A stretch of 64,000 nt of DNA from JARIHD01 sp963815935 (GCA_963815935.1 CAWFIL010000002.1:186001-250000), one strand, 5' to 3'. Positions 10,095 through 19,351 are shown, counted from the first letter of the stretch. Made by a program: numbers and translations. Notes: generated from the sequence alone by a model not told the origin.

Positions 10095-10859
10095 ATGAAA
10101 CAAACAATAATTGCGGTTATTAACCAGAAGGGCGGGGTGGGCAAAACCACCACAGCAGTCAGCTTGGCTGCGCAACTGGCATCGAAGGATGTGCCGGTAT
10201 TGCTGGTTGACCTTGATCCACAAGGTAACGCTACCAGCGGCCTAGGCTTGCCCAAGGAAGAACTGACACCCACGAGTTATGAAGTGCTGTTCGGGCAGGC
10301 TTCGCTTGATCAGGCAATTAAGCCAGCCAATAGGGAAGGTCTCTATATATTGCCCGCCAACGCCAACTTGGCTGCGGCCGAGGTCGAATTGGTCTCTGAA
10401 CAGAATCGTGAGTTTGCACTGCGTCAAGCGTTGCAGGTGAGTACCTACCGTTACGTAATTATTGACTGCCCGCCAGCGCTTGGTCTGCTGACCATCAACG
10501 CGTTAACGGCTGCCAATTCGCTGCTCATTCCAGTGCAGTCTGAATATTATGCACTTGAAGGGCTGGGGCAGTTGCTCAATACCGTGCAGCGTGTTCGCCA
10601 GGGGCTTAACCCAGCGCTCGACTTGCTTGGCGTTGTACTGACCATGTACGACAAGCGCACTAGTCTGTCCGAGCAAGTACAGGACGAGCTTAAGAACCAC
10701 TTTGGTGACAAGCTATTCAAAACAGTTATTCCGCGCAATGTGCGCTTGGCCGAGGCGCCAAGTTTTGGTAAGACTATTTTCGAACATGACAAATGGTCAA
10801 AGGGTGCACGCTCATACAAACAGTTTGCCAAGGAGGTAGCAAAACGTGTCGACGGTTAA
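10095..10859 (+). CDS. parA: Chromosome partitioning ATPase ParA/Soj
   Basis: 254 residues, the usual length of chromosomal ParA. The deviant Walker A motif N-Q-K-G-G-V-G-K-T-T is at residues 11-20, the Walker A' aspartate follows in L-L-V-D-L-D-P-Q-G, and the Walker B-like I-I-D-C-P-P-A-L-G is near residue 120. ParA binds DNA non-specifically in its ATP form and with ParB moves the origin region. The gene overlaps parB by 14 nt, giving a typical parAB operon and translational coupling. I could not find a parS-type palindrome in the window. Confidence 0.93.
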   Translation: MKQTIIAVINQKGGVGKTTTAVSLAAQLASKDVPVLLVDLDPQGNATSGLGLPKEELTPTSYEVLFGQASLDQAIKPANREGLYILPANANLAAAEVELVSEQNREFALRQALQVSTYRYVIIDCPPALGLLTINALTAANSLLIPVQSEYYALEGLGQLLNTVQRVRQGLNPALDLLGVVLTMYDKRTSLSEQVQDELKNHFGDKLFKTVIPRNVRLAEAPSFGKTIFEHDKWSKGARSYKQFAKEVAKRVDG

Positions 10860-11712
10860 AAAATCTGGACTAGGCAGGGGATTTGATGCGCTCATCCCCC
10901 AGGATTTCGATAAAAGTATCCTATTTGATGACCAAGAGCGTATTCAGAAGCTGCCAATAGAAGACCTACAGCCCAACCCCAATCAGCCACGCCAGCACTT
11001 TGACAGAGAAGCGCTGGAACAGTTGGCTGAGTCAATAAAAAATCACGGCATTCTGCAGCCGCTTGTCGTCAGTCCATTGCCCGATGGTAAGTATGCAATC
11101 ATAGCCGGTGAGCGTCGATGGCGAGCTAGTCGGATTGCCGGTCTTTTGAAAGTGCCAGCCGTGGCGCGTACTACCGAGGAACTGGAGCGGCTAGAGATAG
11201 CCATTGTCGAGAACGTCCAGCGCGTTGACCTCTCACCCCTGGAGCAAGCAGTCTCGGTCGAGCGCCTGCACCAACAATTCAACATGACCTACGATGCTGT
11301 TGCTAAACGATTAGGTAAGGCAACGTCTACTGTCAATAACATTGTTCGTCTGCTGCAACTCCCTGAAGCGGCTCGAGCCGCGCTACATGAGCAGAAGATT
11401 ACTGAGGGGCACGCCCGTGCAATCTTGGCTCTTAAAGATGCCCCCGAAAAGCAAAATGAACTGCTCTCCAACATCATCAGACAAGGGTGGTCGGTGCGCC
11501 AGGCAGAGCGTTTCGTTGTCTCCGTTAAGGAAGGCTACAAAGAGACCCAGGCCACAAAACAGCGCATGCAAACCGAAACTCCAGCTACCAAAATCCTAAG
11601 CAAGAAGCTCGGCACCCCAGTACAAATCCGTCGTATGGCAAAAGGTGGCAAGCTCGAGATTGCCTTCAAGAACGACGAACAGCTGCAAAAAGTATTAGAA
11701 CTTCTGGGATAA
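10846..11712 (+). CDS. parB: Chromosome partitioning protein ParB
   Basis: 288 residues starting with GTG, with a strong AAGGAGGT Shine-Dalgarno inside the end of parA. The N-terminus carries the ParB signature G-L-G-R-G-F-D-A-L-I-P. The ParB/Srx domain with G-E-R-R-W-R-A (CTP-binding motif C in the family) lies near residues 85-92, followed by a helix-turn-helix around T-Y-D-A-V-A-K-R-L-G-K-A-T-S-T-V-N-N. It should bind parS, load as a CTP-dependent clamp and stimulate ParA. The gene ends 5 bp from the convergent lepB stop. Confidence 0.93.
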   Translation: MSTVKKSGLGRGFDALIPQDFDKSILFDDQERIQKLPIEDLQPNPNQPRQHFDREALEQLAESIKNHGILQPLVVSPLPDGKYAIIAGERRWRASRIAGLLKVPAVARTTEELERLEIAIVENVQRVDLSPLEQAVSVERLHQQFNMTYDAVAKRLGKATSTVNNIVRLLQLPEAARAALHEQKITEGHARAILALKDAPEKQNELLSNIIRQGWSVRQAERFVVSVKEGYKETQATKQRMQTETPATKILSKKLGTPVQIRRMAKGGKLEIAFKNDEQLQKVLELLG

Positions 11713-11716
11713 AAGC

Positions 11717-12406
11717 CTAAAAGCTCTTCATTTCGCCGGCTGGCCAGACGCGCAACACAAGCTTGCCGACAATATCGCTAGTAGAGACAGGGCCAAAGGC
11801 CCGGGAGTCGAGTGAATCAGGGCGGTTGTCGCCCATCACGAAGATATGACCCTTGGGTATGACCATATCTATGTCACCAGAGGTTTCGGGGATTACTTTG
11901 CCGTAGGCTAGGGTTTTATCTGGCTGAAAGCCCTCGGGGTGCTCTTTGTTGTATACCGTAACCTTATTGTCTTTTACTACCAGGTGTTCGCCAGGCAGAG
12001 CAATGACACGCTTGATGAGTTGTTTGCCGGGCTCTTGCCCATAGCTAGACAATTGATTTTCGACAAAGATAATGACATCGCCGCGTTTGGGTACGTACTG
12101 ATGGTGGGTGATGCGAGCCCAGGTTCGGGGAACTTTCCATACTATAAGACGGTCACTATTGAACAGGGTAGTTTGCATGCTTGGGCCATCTACTTGATAC
12201 GACTGAAAGACGAAAGCCGTTAAAAAAAGAGCTACGACAGGAGCAATCAATAAAACGGCGACCGTAGATACGACACTACCCCAACCTTCTCGTTTAGGGG
12301 ATGCGGGGGCTTTTTTGCTGGCGCGGTGTGGAGGCACGTAGGCCTGCGCATGTACGGTATCGGCCTCTTGGTGCGGCCCCTGCAGGTGTTCTTTTTCTGG
12401 ATTCAT
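11717..12406 (-). CDS. lepB: Signal peptidase I
   Basis: 229 residues from the ATG at 12406. A longer frame from TTG at 12415 exists, but the -10 box TATAGT at 12415-12420 would put the transcription start near 12408, so 12406 is preferred. A cytoplasmic head of about 45 residues precedes one membrane segment (V-A-V-L-L-I-A-P-V-V-A-L-F-L). The catalytic serine is in D-G-P-S-M-Q-T-T and the general-base lysine in L-I-K-R-V-I-A-L-P-G-E. The family motif G-D-N-R-P-D-S-L-D-S-R is also present. It cleaves signal peptides from exported proteins, such as the surface proteins of this window. It is divergent from the LCP gene. Confidence 0.92.
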   Translation of the reverse strand: MNPEKEHLQGPHQEADTVHAQAYVPPHRASKKAPASPKREGWGSVVSTVAVLLIAPVVALFLTAFVFQSYQVDGPSMQTTLFNSDRLIVWKVPRTWARITHHQYVPKRGDVIIFVENQLSSYGQEPGKQLIKRVIALPGEHLVVKDNKVTVYNKEHPEGFQPDKTLAYGKVIPETSGDIDMVIPKGHIFVMGDNRPDSLDSRAFGPVSTSDIVGKLVLRVWPAGEMKSF

Positions 12407-12489
12407 CTCGCTCAACTATACGCCAATTTAAAAGATTATGCACATGTTTACGAGCGAGCTGCAAACCGCTATACTTTAACGCATTGCTT
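12407..12489. promoter_or_regulatory. Divergent promoters of lepB and the LCP gene
   Basis: On the minus strand TATAGT (12415-12420) lies 8 nt before the lepB ATG. On the plus strand TATACT (12470-12475) lies 14 nt before the LCP ATG at 12490. Both mRNAs would have almost no 5'-UTR, and neither start has a clear Shine-Dalgarno. Confidence 0.5.
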
Positions 12490-14196
12490 ATGAATAATTT
12501 TCGTAAAGAACAACGTCGTAGCCCACGACGGCAAGCTATGGACGGCGTTATAAACGCCCCATCACGACCGCAGCTAAATGGCCAGCCTTTCGATCGACGC
12601 AGCCTAAACGGTGATACGTTTCGCACAAATACAAGGACAATTGGCGACTTTAAACGTCCTAACGGCTACCACCTTTCTAACACAGCTGTAGCCAATCCTG
12701 GTGCCGCTAAGCCTGACTCACCGAAGTCGGCCGATGCGTCACGGTCTGAGGCCAACTCGCTCTTGCACATGACTTTGCCTGGTGGCAAGCTAGACGACCA
12801 GAAGAAGCGTGGCAAGAAATCACGCCTTCACAAAAAGAATGGCCGTCGTGATTGGCATAAGATCCGCAAATACTCCTTGCGGAGCGCGCTTGTCGTGTTG
12901 GTGCTGGTGCTTGGCCTGGGGGGATTTCTGTTTACCAAGGGCTACTTTAAGCTGCACAAGGTATTTAAGGGTGGCGGCTCGGCAGTTGCGCTTAAATCGA
13001 ACGTTGACCCAGCACTGCTCAAGGGCGAGGGTGATGGTCGCGTAAACATGTTACTGCTTGGCCGCGGTGGTGACGGTCATGCCGGTGCTGACTTAACCGA
13101 CACTATCTTGTTGGCTAGTATCGACCCGGTTAATAAGACGGCGGCGCTAGTTAGTGTTCCTCGTGACCTGTGGGTTACCACTCCGCGTGGATCCTCAAAG
13201 ATCAACGCGATATTTGCCTTTGCCAAACAACGCGCGCTTGCCAAGGGCAGTAGCAAAAAAGACGCCGAGACGGCTGGTCTTGCGGCGATGCAAGACGAGG
13301 TGAGCCAAGTACTCGGTATTCCAATCCACTACCATGCCATCATTGACTTCAAAGCATTTGAAGATGCTGTTAATACGGTCGGGGGTGTGGACATCAATGT
13401 CACGGAGGCCACATCTGTAAGCGAACATTTATGGGACGAGAGTACTCGCCAGCACTATTTCTTGAACGTCCAGCCTGGGCTGCAGCACTTTGATGGACAG
13501 CGTGCATTATTCTATGCTCGTTCGCGCCATACTAGCGCTCGTGGTGACTTCGATCGCTCTGAGCGTCAGCGCCTGCTTATTGAGGCCTTGGCCAAAAAGG
13601 TTGCGACTGCTGGCGTGTACACTAACCCCGTCAAAATTTCCGATCTTATGGATAACTTTGGCGACCACATTGCCACTGATATGAGCATCGACGACGCTGT
13701 TCGTTTGCTCAAGCTAGGCAAGGCTATTGGTAGTAACTTCGATTCCATCGATATGGCCGATCCCGCCAAGCCACTCTTTAAGACGGGTATGATTGGTGAC
13801 CAATCTGTTGTTCTGCCCACCGCAGGCCAGGGTGACTATAGTCAGATACAAGCGCTTATCCGTAGCGACCTAAAGGACGGATATCTTACTAAGGAGAACG
13901 CCAACGTAACGATACTTAACGGTACTGCTAGTGCCGGTCTGGCGAGCCAAAAAGCTGATGAATTGAAAGGTTACGGGTATAATGTAGGTACGGTAGCTGA
14001 CGCGCCAACGTCTACATACGATAAGACGGTGATAGTTGACCTTACCAAGGGCAAGAAACCATACACCAAGAATTATCTTGAAAAACGATTTGGCGTTAAG
14101 AGCACCACTAAGCTTCCGGACAATACAATACAGCCCGGAACCGCAAGTTTTGTGATAATCTTAGGCCAAGATGAGACCATTAATAGCCAAAATTAA
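12490..14196 (+). CDS. LytR-CpsA-Psr (LCP) family cell-wall polymer ligase
   Basis: 568 residues from the ATG at 12490. A longer frame to 12301 exists but runs across the promoter. A basic cytoplasmic head of about 130 residues is followed by one membrane helix (L-V-V-L-V-L-V-L-G-L-G-G-F-L-F). The LCP catalytic domain shows N-M-L-L-L-G-R-G-G-D, D-L-T-D-T-I-L-L, the arginine-containing V-P-R-D-L-W-V, and later Y-A-R-S-R-H-T. A LytR_C domain (V-T-I-L-N-G-T-A-S-A-G-L-A) closes the protein. LCP enzymes transfer undecaprenyl-linked glycopolymers to peptidoglycan or proteins outside the membrane. The last 26 nt overlap the next gene, so the two are probably co-transcribed. Confidence 0.88.
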   Translation: MNNFRKEQRRSPRRQAMDGVINAPSRPQLNGQPFDRRSLNGDTFRTNTRTIGDFKRPNGYHLSNTAVANPGAAKPDSPKSADASRSEANSLLHMTLPGGKLDDQKKRGKKSRLHKKNGRRDWHKIRKYSLRSALVVLVLVLGLGGFLFTKGYFKLHKVFKGGGSAVALKSNVDPALLKGEGDGRVNMLLLGRGGDGHAGADLTDTILLASIDPVNKTAALVSVPRDLWVTTPRGSSKINAIFAFAKQRALAKGSSKKDAETAGLAAMQDEVSQVLGIPIHYHAIIDFKAFEDAVNTVGGVDINVTEATSVSEHLWDESTRQHYFLNVQPGLQHFDGQRALFYARSRHTSARGDFDRSERQRLLIEALAKKVATAGVYTNPVKISDLMDNFGDHIATDMSIDDAVRLLKLGKAIGSNFDSIDMADPAKPLFKTGMIGDQSVVLPTAGQGDYSQIQALIRSDLKDGYLTKENANVTILNGTASAGLASQKADELKGYGYNVGTVADAPTSTYDKTVIVDLTKGKKPYTKNYLEKRFGVKSTTKLPDNTIQPGTASFVIILGQDETINSQN

Positions 14197-14920
14197 ACCA
14201 GCCAGCGGCTTTTCTCGAGTCGTGTACATGGTGTTCAACGTACTGTTGCCACTAGTGGTATTTGTTCTGGTGCGCACCGATTTTGTACAGCCTGCTTTGG
14301 TGATTGTGCTTCTAAGCAAGTGGCGCATGTTTGCTGTACGCCCCCGGTTCTGGCCAGCAAATATACGAGCGAATGCAGTGGACATCATCGTCAACGTGTC
14401 ACTCTTGCTCTTTATGATTAACAGCACGAGCCAGCTCGTACAGTTGGTTTGGGCTGCGGTTTACATTGCCTGGCTGGTTATCTTAAAGCCAGCCTCGTCG
14501 CCTATTATGATATCCGTCCAGGCATTGGTGGGTATGGCTAGCGGTCTCATGGCGATATTTACCGGTTGGGGTGATGGACCACTGTACGGCTTGGTGTTGA
14601 CGACCGGTTTGGTATGTTACCTGGCCGCCCGCCACTTTTTTGATAGCTTCGATGAACCATACGCTAAGCTGTTGTCTTATATGTGGGGGTACTTTGGTTC
14701 TGCGCTTGTGTGGGTTTTGGGACATTGGTTGTTATACTACGGCATTGTGGCGCAGCCTGTGCTGCTACTGTTGGCTATCGGTTTTGGGCTGGCTACCTTA
14801 TACTATCTTGACCACCACGATCGGTTGTCGGTTGGTGTCCGACGGCAGGTAGTATTTATTATGATAGCCGTAGTGCTTATTGTCATCATTTTCTCAGATT
14901 GGGGAGATAAAATAGTTTAG
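14171..14920 (+). CDS. Polytopic membrane protein of unknown function
   Basis: 249 residues with about seven hydrophobic segments separated by short basic loops. I recognise no family signature. It overlaps the LCP gene by 26 nt and is followed after 32 bp by htrA, so it sits in an envelope operon and may take part in export of the LCP substrate or in wall maintenance (inference from position only). The C-terminus ends with a final helix and the acidic tail D-W-G-D-K-I-V. Confidence 0.6.
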   Translation: MRPLIAKIKPASGFSRVVYMVFNVLLPLVVFVLVRTDFVQPALVIVLLSKWRMFAVRPRFWPANIRANAVDIIVNVSLLLFMINSTSQLVQLVWAAVYIAWLVILKPASSPIMISVQALVGMASGLMAIFTGWGDGPLYGLVLTTGLVCYLAARHFFDSFDEPYAKLLSYMWGYFGSALVWVLGHWLLYYGIVAQPVLLLLAIGFGLATLYYLDHHDRLSVGVRRQVVFIMIAVVLIVIIFSDWGDKIV

Positions 14921-14952
14921 GTTTTTATACACGGAAAGGGGGATGGCAAGCC

Positions 14953-16224
14953 GTGGCAGAGCAACAAACTGATCCGTTACAGGAGCAGCAGACAGTATCA
15001 GGAATACAGGGGACCGACAGCAGTGGTTCGCCATTTACAACGATGCATCAGCATCGTACTCACAGGCAGGCTAGCGTAGGTAAGATGCGCTTTTTGGTAA
15101 TGGCTACGTTGGTTATTGTGGCTGGCTCGGCCGGTTTTTTGGGCGGCTGGCTCGGTAGTAATAAAACAGACGATACTAGTCAGAGTGTACAGAAGCAGCA
15201 GGTGGTCTTGCGGACCCAAGGGCAGCTAATCAGCAGCATCGCCAATAATGTGGGTGCAAGTGTTGTCTCGGTAGAGGTTACAAGCACTACTGGGCCAAGT
15301 GACAGCTTCTTTGGCTTCCAGGGTTCTACGCAACAAGAGAGCGCCGGCACAGGGATTATTATCTCCAAAGACGGTCTTATCCTTACCAATCGCCACGTCG
15401 TGCCGTCGGGCACAACTAGCGTGAGCGTGACGATGTCGGATGGCACTAAGTTTACCGATGTCGAAGTGGTAGGTCGTACCAGTAGCACCGATCCGCTTGA
15501 CGTCGCATTTCTGAAGATTAAGGACACTAAGGGCAAAACGCTAACGCCTGCTACTATTGGGACTTCGAGTGGAGTGAAGGTCGGTGACCCAGTCGTGGCT
15601 ATCGGCAATGCCTTGGGCCAGTTTCAGAACACGGTAACATCAGGTATTATCTCGGGCTTCGGTCGAAGTGTCCAAGCGAGTGATGCAAGTGGTAGCGAAA
15701 GCGAGAACCTGGAGAATCTTTTTCAGACCGATGCAGCTATCAATGAAGGTAATTCTGGCGGTCCGCTCGTAAACCTGGATGGCGAAGTTATCGGCATCAA
15801 CACCGCCGTAGCAGGTAATGCCCAGAATATTGGCTTTGCTATACCTATTGACGATGTGAGTGGTCTCATTAAGAGCGTTGAGCAGAAAGGCAAACTAGAA
15901 CGTCCGTATCTTGGCGTGGTATTTATACCAATCACCGCAGATATGGCTAAACAGTACAGCCTTGGCGTAGATCAGGGCGCATATGTGCCACCATCAGTCA
16001 TGATTGGCCAGGAATCGGTAGTTAGTGGTGGCCCTGCCGATAAGGCCGGAATCAAAGAAGGCGATATCATAACCAAGGTCGGTAACGATGCGGTAAACGA
16101 GGCCCACAGCCTAACCTCGCTGCTTAGCAAGCACAATGTAGGTGATACGGTTAAACTTGTCGTCCATCGCGACGGTAAGGACCGTACCTTTGATGTCACA
16201 CTTGGCGTGGCGCCAACAGACTAG
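14953..16224 (+). CDS. htrA: HtrA/DegP-type membrane-anchored serine protease
   Basis: 423 residues starting at GTG after a purine-rich GGAAAGGGGGA. A Q-rich cytoplasmic head and one membrane segment (residues 46-66) lead to a trypsin-like protease domain with the triad H148 (T-N-R-H-V-V), D183 (P-L-D-V-A) and S268 (G-N-S-G-G-P-L). A PDZ domain follows at about residues 320-415, with the carboxylate-binding loop region P-Y-L-G-V-V. This is the usual DegS/HtrA plan: quality control of exported proteins outside the membrane. It is the last gene of the envelope operon and is convergent with prmC. Confidence 0.92.
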   Translation: MAEQQTDPLQEQQTVSGIQGTDSSGSPFTTMHQHRTHRQASVGKMRFLVMATLVIVAGSAGFLGGWLGSNKTDDTSQSVQKQQVVLRTQGQLISSIANNVGASVVSVEVTSTTGPSDSFFGFQGSTQQESAGTGIIISKDGLILTNRHVVPSGTTSVSVTMSDGTKFTDVEVVGRTSSTDPLDVAFLKIKDTKGKTLTPATIGTSSGVKVGDPVVAIGNALGQFQNTVTSGIISGFGRSVQASDASGSESENLENLFQTDAAINEGNSGGPLVNLDGEVIGINTAVAGNAQNIGFAIPIDDVSGLIKSVEQKGKLERPYLGVVFIPITADMAKQYSLGVDQGAYVPPSVMIGQESVVSGGPADKAGIKEGDIITKVGNDAVNEAHSLTSLLSKHNVGDTVKLVVHRDGKDRTFDVTLGVAPTD

Positions 16225-16230
16225 TAAGTA

Positions 16231-17055
16231 CTATTTGCCAAACACTTGTATGAAGCCGTCGGACTGCACAAGGTTGTAGCCGGCGGCTTTTGCGAGCTGG
16301 CCCAGAGGGTTATGTTGTTCTGGAAGGGCTTCGGTCAGGACGTATGATGGCTGATGCTTTAAACCGGCAATTTGTTGCCACATGCGGTGGTACAGATCTA
16401 GCCCGTCTGTGCCTGCGAACAAAGCAAGCGCAGGCTCGTGGCCGGCAGCCTGGTTGATGGGATAGCCTGTGGGAACGTACGGCAGATTGGCTAGTATTAC
16501 ATCGTAGTCCTGGGTGGTGTTTGTTAATAAATCTTGCTGCAATACTGCAATCTGAGCGCCGAGTGCCTGCGCATTTTGTGTAGCTATGGCTATGGCGCTA
16601 GCGTCGATGTCGGATAGTGTAACCAGCGCGTGGGTAATTTCGAGGGCGGCGGTAATGCCGATGCAGCCCGAGCCGCAGCCAAGGTCAATGAATGTTGGTG
16701 TCGCCGGCAGTGGCAGTTTCTGTAGCAGTTCGATCATCGTCTCGGTTTCGGGGCGGGGGACCAGTACGTGATCATTTACCACGAAGTTTCGGCCATAAAA
16801 TGCCGCCTTACCCCTGATGTATGCCAGTGGCAGGTGCTGCTTCCGCTGAGTAACAAAGTTGTTCAACGTGGTCATTTGTTTGCTGTCGATGATTGTTTCG
16901 GGATGGGCGAGCACGTTGGCGCGGTTTATTAGCAGTGTGTCCTCGAGCATCACCAAGCAATCAAGTCGTGCCGTTTCAATGCCAGCGTCTTGCAGCTCGT
17001 GGGTAGCTTGAGTTAGAAATTCTTGGACGGTCATAGACTGCTGGTGAAGGGTCAC
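16231..17055 (-). CDS. prmC: Release factor glutamine methyltransferase PrmC (HemK)
   Basis: 274 residues, the usual length. The N-terminal helical domain is followed by a Rossmann methyltransferase with V-P-R-P-E-T-E, the SAM-binding D-L-G-C-G-S-G-C-I-G and N-L-P-Y, a variant of the N-P-P-Y substrate motif. It methylates the glutamine of the G-G-Q motif of release factors. It starts with a GTG whose GTGA overlaps the prfA stop by 4 nt, which couples it to its own substrate. A second ATG at 17034 is the alternative start. Confidence 0.93.
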   Translation of the reverse strand: MTLHQQSMTVQEFLTQATHELQDAGIETARLDCLVMLEDTLLINRANVLAHPETIIDSKQMTTLNNFVTQRKQHLPLAYIRGKAAFYGRNFVVNDHVLVPRPETETMIELLQKLPLPATPTFIDLGCGSGCIGITAALEITHALVTLSDIDASAIAIATQNAQALGAQIAVLQQDLLTNTTQDYDVILANLPYVPTGYPINQAAGHEPALALFAGTDGLDLYHRMWQQIAGLKHQPSYVLTEALPEQHNPLGQLAKAAGYNLVQSDGFIQVFGK

Positions 17056-18113
17056 ACTTCGTCGTTAATCAGCTGGCGCTCGAAGGCTTGTAGCTCGCTG
17101 ACTAGGTCATCGATGTCGCCGCTCAGCGCGCCAGGAATATTGCTGCGCGAATAGCCGATACGGTGATCGGTGATTCGGTCTTGCGGGAAGTTGTAGGTAC
17201 GGATTTTTTCGGAACGGTCACCCGAGCCGATGAGCTTTTTGCGCGAATCGGACAGCTGTTTCTGCTCCTCTTCAATCTTTTGGGCAAGCAAACGCGAGCG
17301 AAGTACGCCGAGTGCCTTATCTTTGTTTTTGATCTGCGACTTCTCGTCCTGACAGGTTACGACCATGCCAGTTGGTAGGTGGGTAATGCGCACAGCAGAG
17401 TCGGTGGTGTTGACCGACTGCCCGCCGTGGCCACTAGAGCGGTACACGTCGATACGTAGGTCGTTGGGGTTGATCTCGACATCGGTCTCCTCGGCCTCTG
17501 GCAGAACGGCAACGGTTGCGGTAGAGGTGTGAATGCGGCCTTGGCTCTCAGTGCTTGGTACGCGCTGCACGCGATGTACGCCGGCTTCGAACTTTAGCTG
17601 TTTGTAGATGTCTTCACCACGTACAGCGAAGATGACTTCCTTGAACCCGCCAACTTCGGAGGGGCTTTCGTCGATTAGCTCAACCTTGTAGCGATGACGC
17701 TCGGCCCAGCGGGTGTACATGCGGTAGAGGTCGCCTGCGAACAGGCTAGCTTCGTCACCTCCGGCCGCAGCCCGAATTTCCATAACTACGTCGCGATCAT
17801 CGTTGGGGTCTTTGGGTGTGAGGATCTCGTGCAGTGCTGCTTCATTACCCGCCAGCTCGTCCTCGAGCTGCTCTAGTTCCATTCGGGCTAAGTCGATAAG
17901 TTCGCGATCGCCACTTTGCTCAATAATGTCTTGGTCTTCTTGTTTTTGGCGCAGCAAACCAACCCGCTCATCAAACAGACGAATAGTGGTTTCTAGTTCC
18001 TGCCGACGCTTGGCAAGCTTGGGGTATTCCTTGCTGCCGAACACCGCTGGATCGTCAAATTTCTTTTCTAGTTCTGCGAGTTCTTCGCGTAAATGCTGTT
18101 CTTTCTGTTCCAT
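17052..18113 (-). CDS. prfA: Peptide chain release factor 1
   Basis: 353 residues from the ATG at 18113, preceded by AGGGA. The frame is open to a TTG at 18140, but that lies before a -10-like TATACT. The catalytic G-G-Q is in S-S-G-H-G-G-Q-S-V-N-T. The P-x-T codon-recognition tripeptide region of RF1 appears as V-P-S-T-E-S-Q. RF1 reads UAA and UAG. It is followed by prmC with a 4-nt overlap and separated from rpmE by a terminator. Confidence 0.95.
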   Translation of the reverse strand: MEQKEQHLREELAELEKKFDDPAVFGSKEYPKLAKRRQELETTIRLFDERVGLLRQKQEDQDIIEQSGDRELIDLARMELEQLEDELAGNEAALHEILTPKDPNDDRDVVMEIRAAAGGDEASLFAGDLYRMYTRWAERHRYKVELIDESPSEVGGFKEVIFAVRGEDIYKQLKFEAGVHRVQRVPSTESQGRIHTSTATVAVLPEAEETDVEINPNDLRIDVYRSSGHGGQSVNTTDSAVRITHLPTGMVVTCQDEKSQIKNKDKALGVLRSRLLAQKIEEEQKQLSDSRKKLIGSGDRSEKIRTYNFPQDRITDHRIGYSRSNIPGALSGDIDDLVSELQAFERQLINDEV

Positions 18114-18140
18114 ATCTGTCCCTAAGTATAACAAGTGCAA

Positions 18141-18176
18141 AAGAAAACCGCCTCAATCTTTAAGATAACGAGGCGG
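18141..18176 (-). terminator. Rho-independent terminator after rpmE
   Basis: Perfect 7-bp stem CCGCCTC/GAGGCGG at 18148-18176 with a 15-nt loop, followed on the minus strand by TTTTCTT. It separates rpmE from prfA. On the plus strand it is followed by TTTGTT, but no gene needs it there. Confidence 0.85.
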
Positions 18177-18193
18177 TTTGTTGGCGAATGTAG

Positions 18194-18547
18194 CTAGCGA
18201 GCTGGCTTGTCGGCCTTTTGGGTCTCGGCTTTTTCGGCCTTGGCAGCCTTGCGGGCAGCATCTTTCTTGGCAGCCTTGGCGCGGGCTTCGCGGGCAGCTT
18301 CGGCAGCCTTGGCGCGGGCCTTAAACTTGTCTACGCGGCCTTCGATGTCGAGGACACGTTCCTCACCGGTAAAAAATGGGTGAGTGGCACTGCTAATGTG
18401 CACCTTAACAAGTGGGTATTCGTTGCCGTCTTCCCACTTGGTAGTTTCGTCGGTTGCCACAGTAGAACGAGTCAGGAACGCAAAACCATTGTTGAGGTCC
18501 TGGAATACTACTGGGCGGTAGTTCTTAGGGTGAATGTCTTTCTTCAT
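18194..18547 (-). CDS. rpmE: 50S ribosomal protein L31 type B with Ala/Lys-rich tail
   Basis: 117 residues. The first 70 match type B L31: M-K-x-D-I-H-P-x-N-Y-R-P-V-V-F-Q-D, then T-H-P-F-F-T-G. The zinc-binding cysteines of the other L31 class are absent, as expected for the type B form. The last 45 residues are a low-complexity Ala/Lys/Glu tail, which many CPR ribosomal proteins carry, and which probably contacts rRNA (inference). It is followed by a strong terminator. Confidence 0.93.
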   Translation of the reverse strand: MKKDIHPKNYRPVVFQDLNNGFAFLTRSTVATDETTKWEDGNEYPLVKVHISSATHPFFTGEERVLDIEGRVDKFKARAKAAEAAREARAKAAKKDAARKAAKAEKAETQKADKPAR

Positions 18548-18602
18548 AATCCGTAGTATTTTATCTGTTTTTTACTGATATGTAAAGAGGTGATGTGTAC
18601 GG

Positions 18603-18614
18603 TACTATGGGAAT
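18603..18614 (+). promoter_or_regulatory. -10 box of a predicted leaderless GNAT gene
   Basis: TACTAT at 18603-18608 is followed by exactly 6 nt and then the ATG at 18615, so the expected transcription start coincides with the start codon. No Shine-Dalgarno is present. Confidence 0.55.
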
Positions 18615-19331
18615 ATGCTTTATCGTTCATCGAGTATCGAACTACCAAGTGGCGATATGCTAGATTTGCGGCCTGCAGAGACCGATGATGTACTGACGGT
18701 ATTCGACTTTATGCAGACGTGCTACAGACAGACATACGTCGGCTGCGACGCTTTGCGGAATGGTGCGCTAGACGTAATACGTACCGAAGATACTGAGCGA
18801 CAATTTAATACCGATAATACCAACGACGTAACTGCATGGGCTAGGGCTTTCGGCACGGGTGTGACGGGAACAGAGCGCGGCGGTTTGTATATTGTCGGTT
18901 CTCTCCGGCCATCGGACGGTGCCACCAAAGAGCCTTTGGTGGCATTTGCTGCAGTGCGGCACGATTCGCTCTACGGGAACCCACTTACTTCAAGCAGGGG
19001 CATGCTTTACGAAACCGACCTGTACGAGCTTGATGTAGGGGCCAGGTGCCGTGGGCGAGGGATTGGCACGGCGTTGATGTTTGCCTGTGTGGAACACATG
19101 CGCGACTTGTATGGCTCAGACGCCGAAATGTTGTTGGACGTGTCTGCTCAAAATACACGCGCCCGAACCTGGTACCAAAGACTGGGTTGGCGGGATACTG
19201 GCGGAGAGGCTCAGGGCGACTGGGGGCAGGGACTCATATTGCCATTGGTTGAAATGGAGGTGTCTGTTGATGGGCTCTATCGCGAGCTGGCCACTCATAA
19301 CCCCTGGCTTAGTGAGCTTGATGTGTTTTAG
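18615..19331 (+). CDS. GNAT-family N-acetyltransferase
   Basis: 238 residues. The acetyl-CoA binding motif A is visible in Y-E-L-D-V-G-A-R-C-R-G-R-G-I-G-T-A-L-M, followed by motif B with D-V-S-A-Q-N-T-R-A-R-T-W-Y-Q-R-L-G-W. This is the protein or small-molecule acetylating GNAT plan. The substrate cannot be told. It is divergent from rpmE and convergent with the DUF475 gene, so it stands alone. The start is fixed by a -10 box 6 nt upstream. Confidence 0.85.
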   Translation: MLYRSSSIELPSGDMLDLRPAETDDVLTVFDFMQTCYRQTYVGCDALRNGALDVIRTEDTERQFNTDNTNDVTAWARAFGTGVTGTERGGLYIVGSLRPSDGATKEPLVAFAAVRHDSLYGNPLTSSRGMLYETDLYELDVGARCRGRGIGTALMFACVEHMRDLYGSDAEMLLDVSAQNTRARTWYQRLGWRDTGGEAQGDWGQGLILPLVEMEVSVDGLYRELATHNPWLSELDVF

Positions 19332-19345
19332 CACCCCCCGGGGTG
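19332..19345. terminator. Possible bidirectional terminator hairpin
   Basis: CACCCC/GGGGTG inverted repeat between two convergent genes. There is no U-run on either side, so a role in termination is only suggested by position. Confidence 0.3.
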
Positions 19346-19351
19346 TTGTGC

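Noticed and set aside
10033..12490. parS site near parAB
   Set aside because: No TGTTTCACGTGAAACA-like palindrome could be found in this region or elsewhere in the window by eye.
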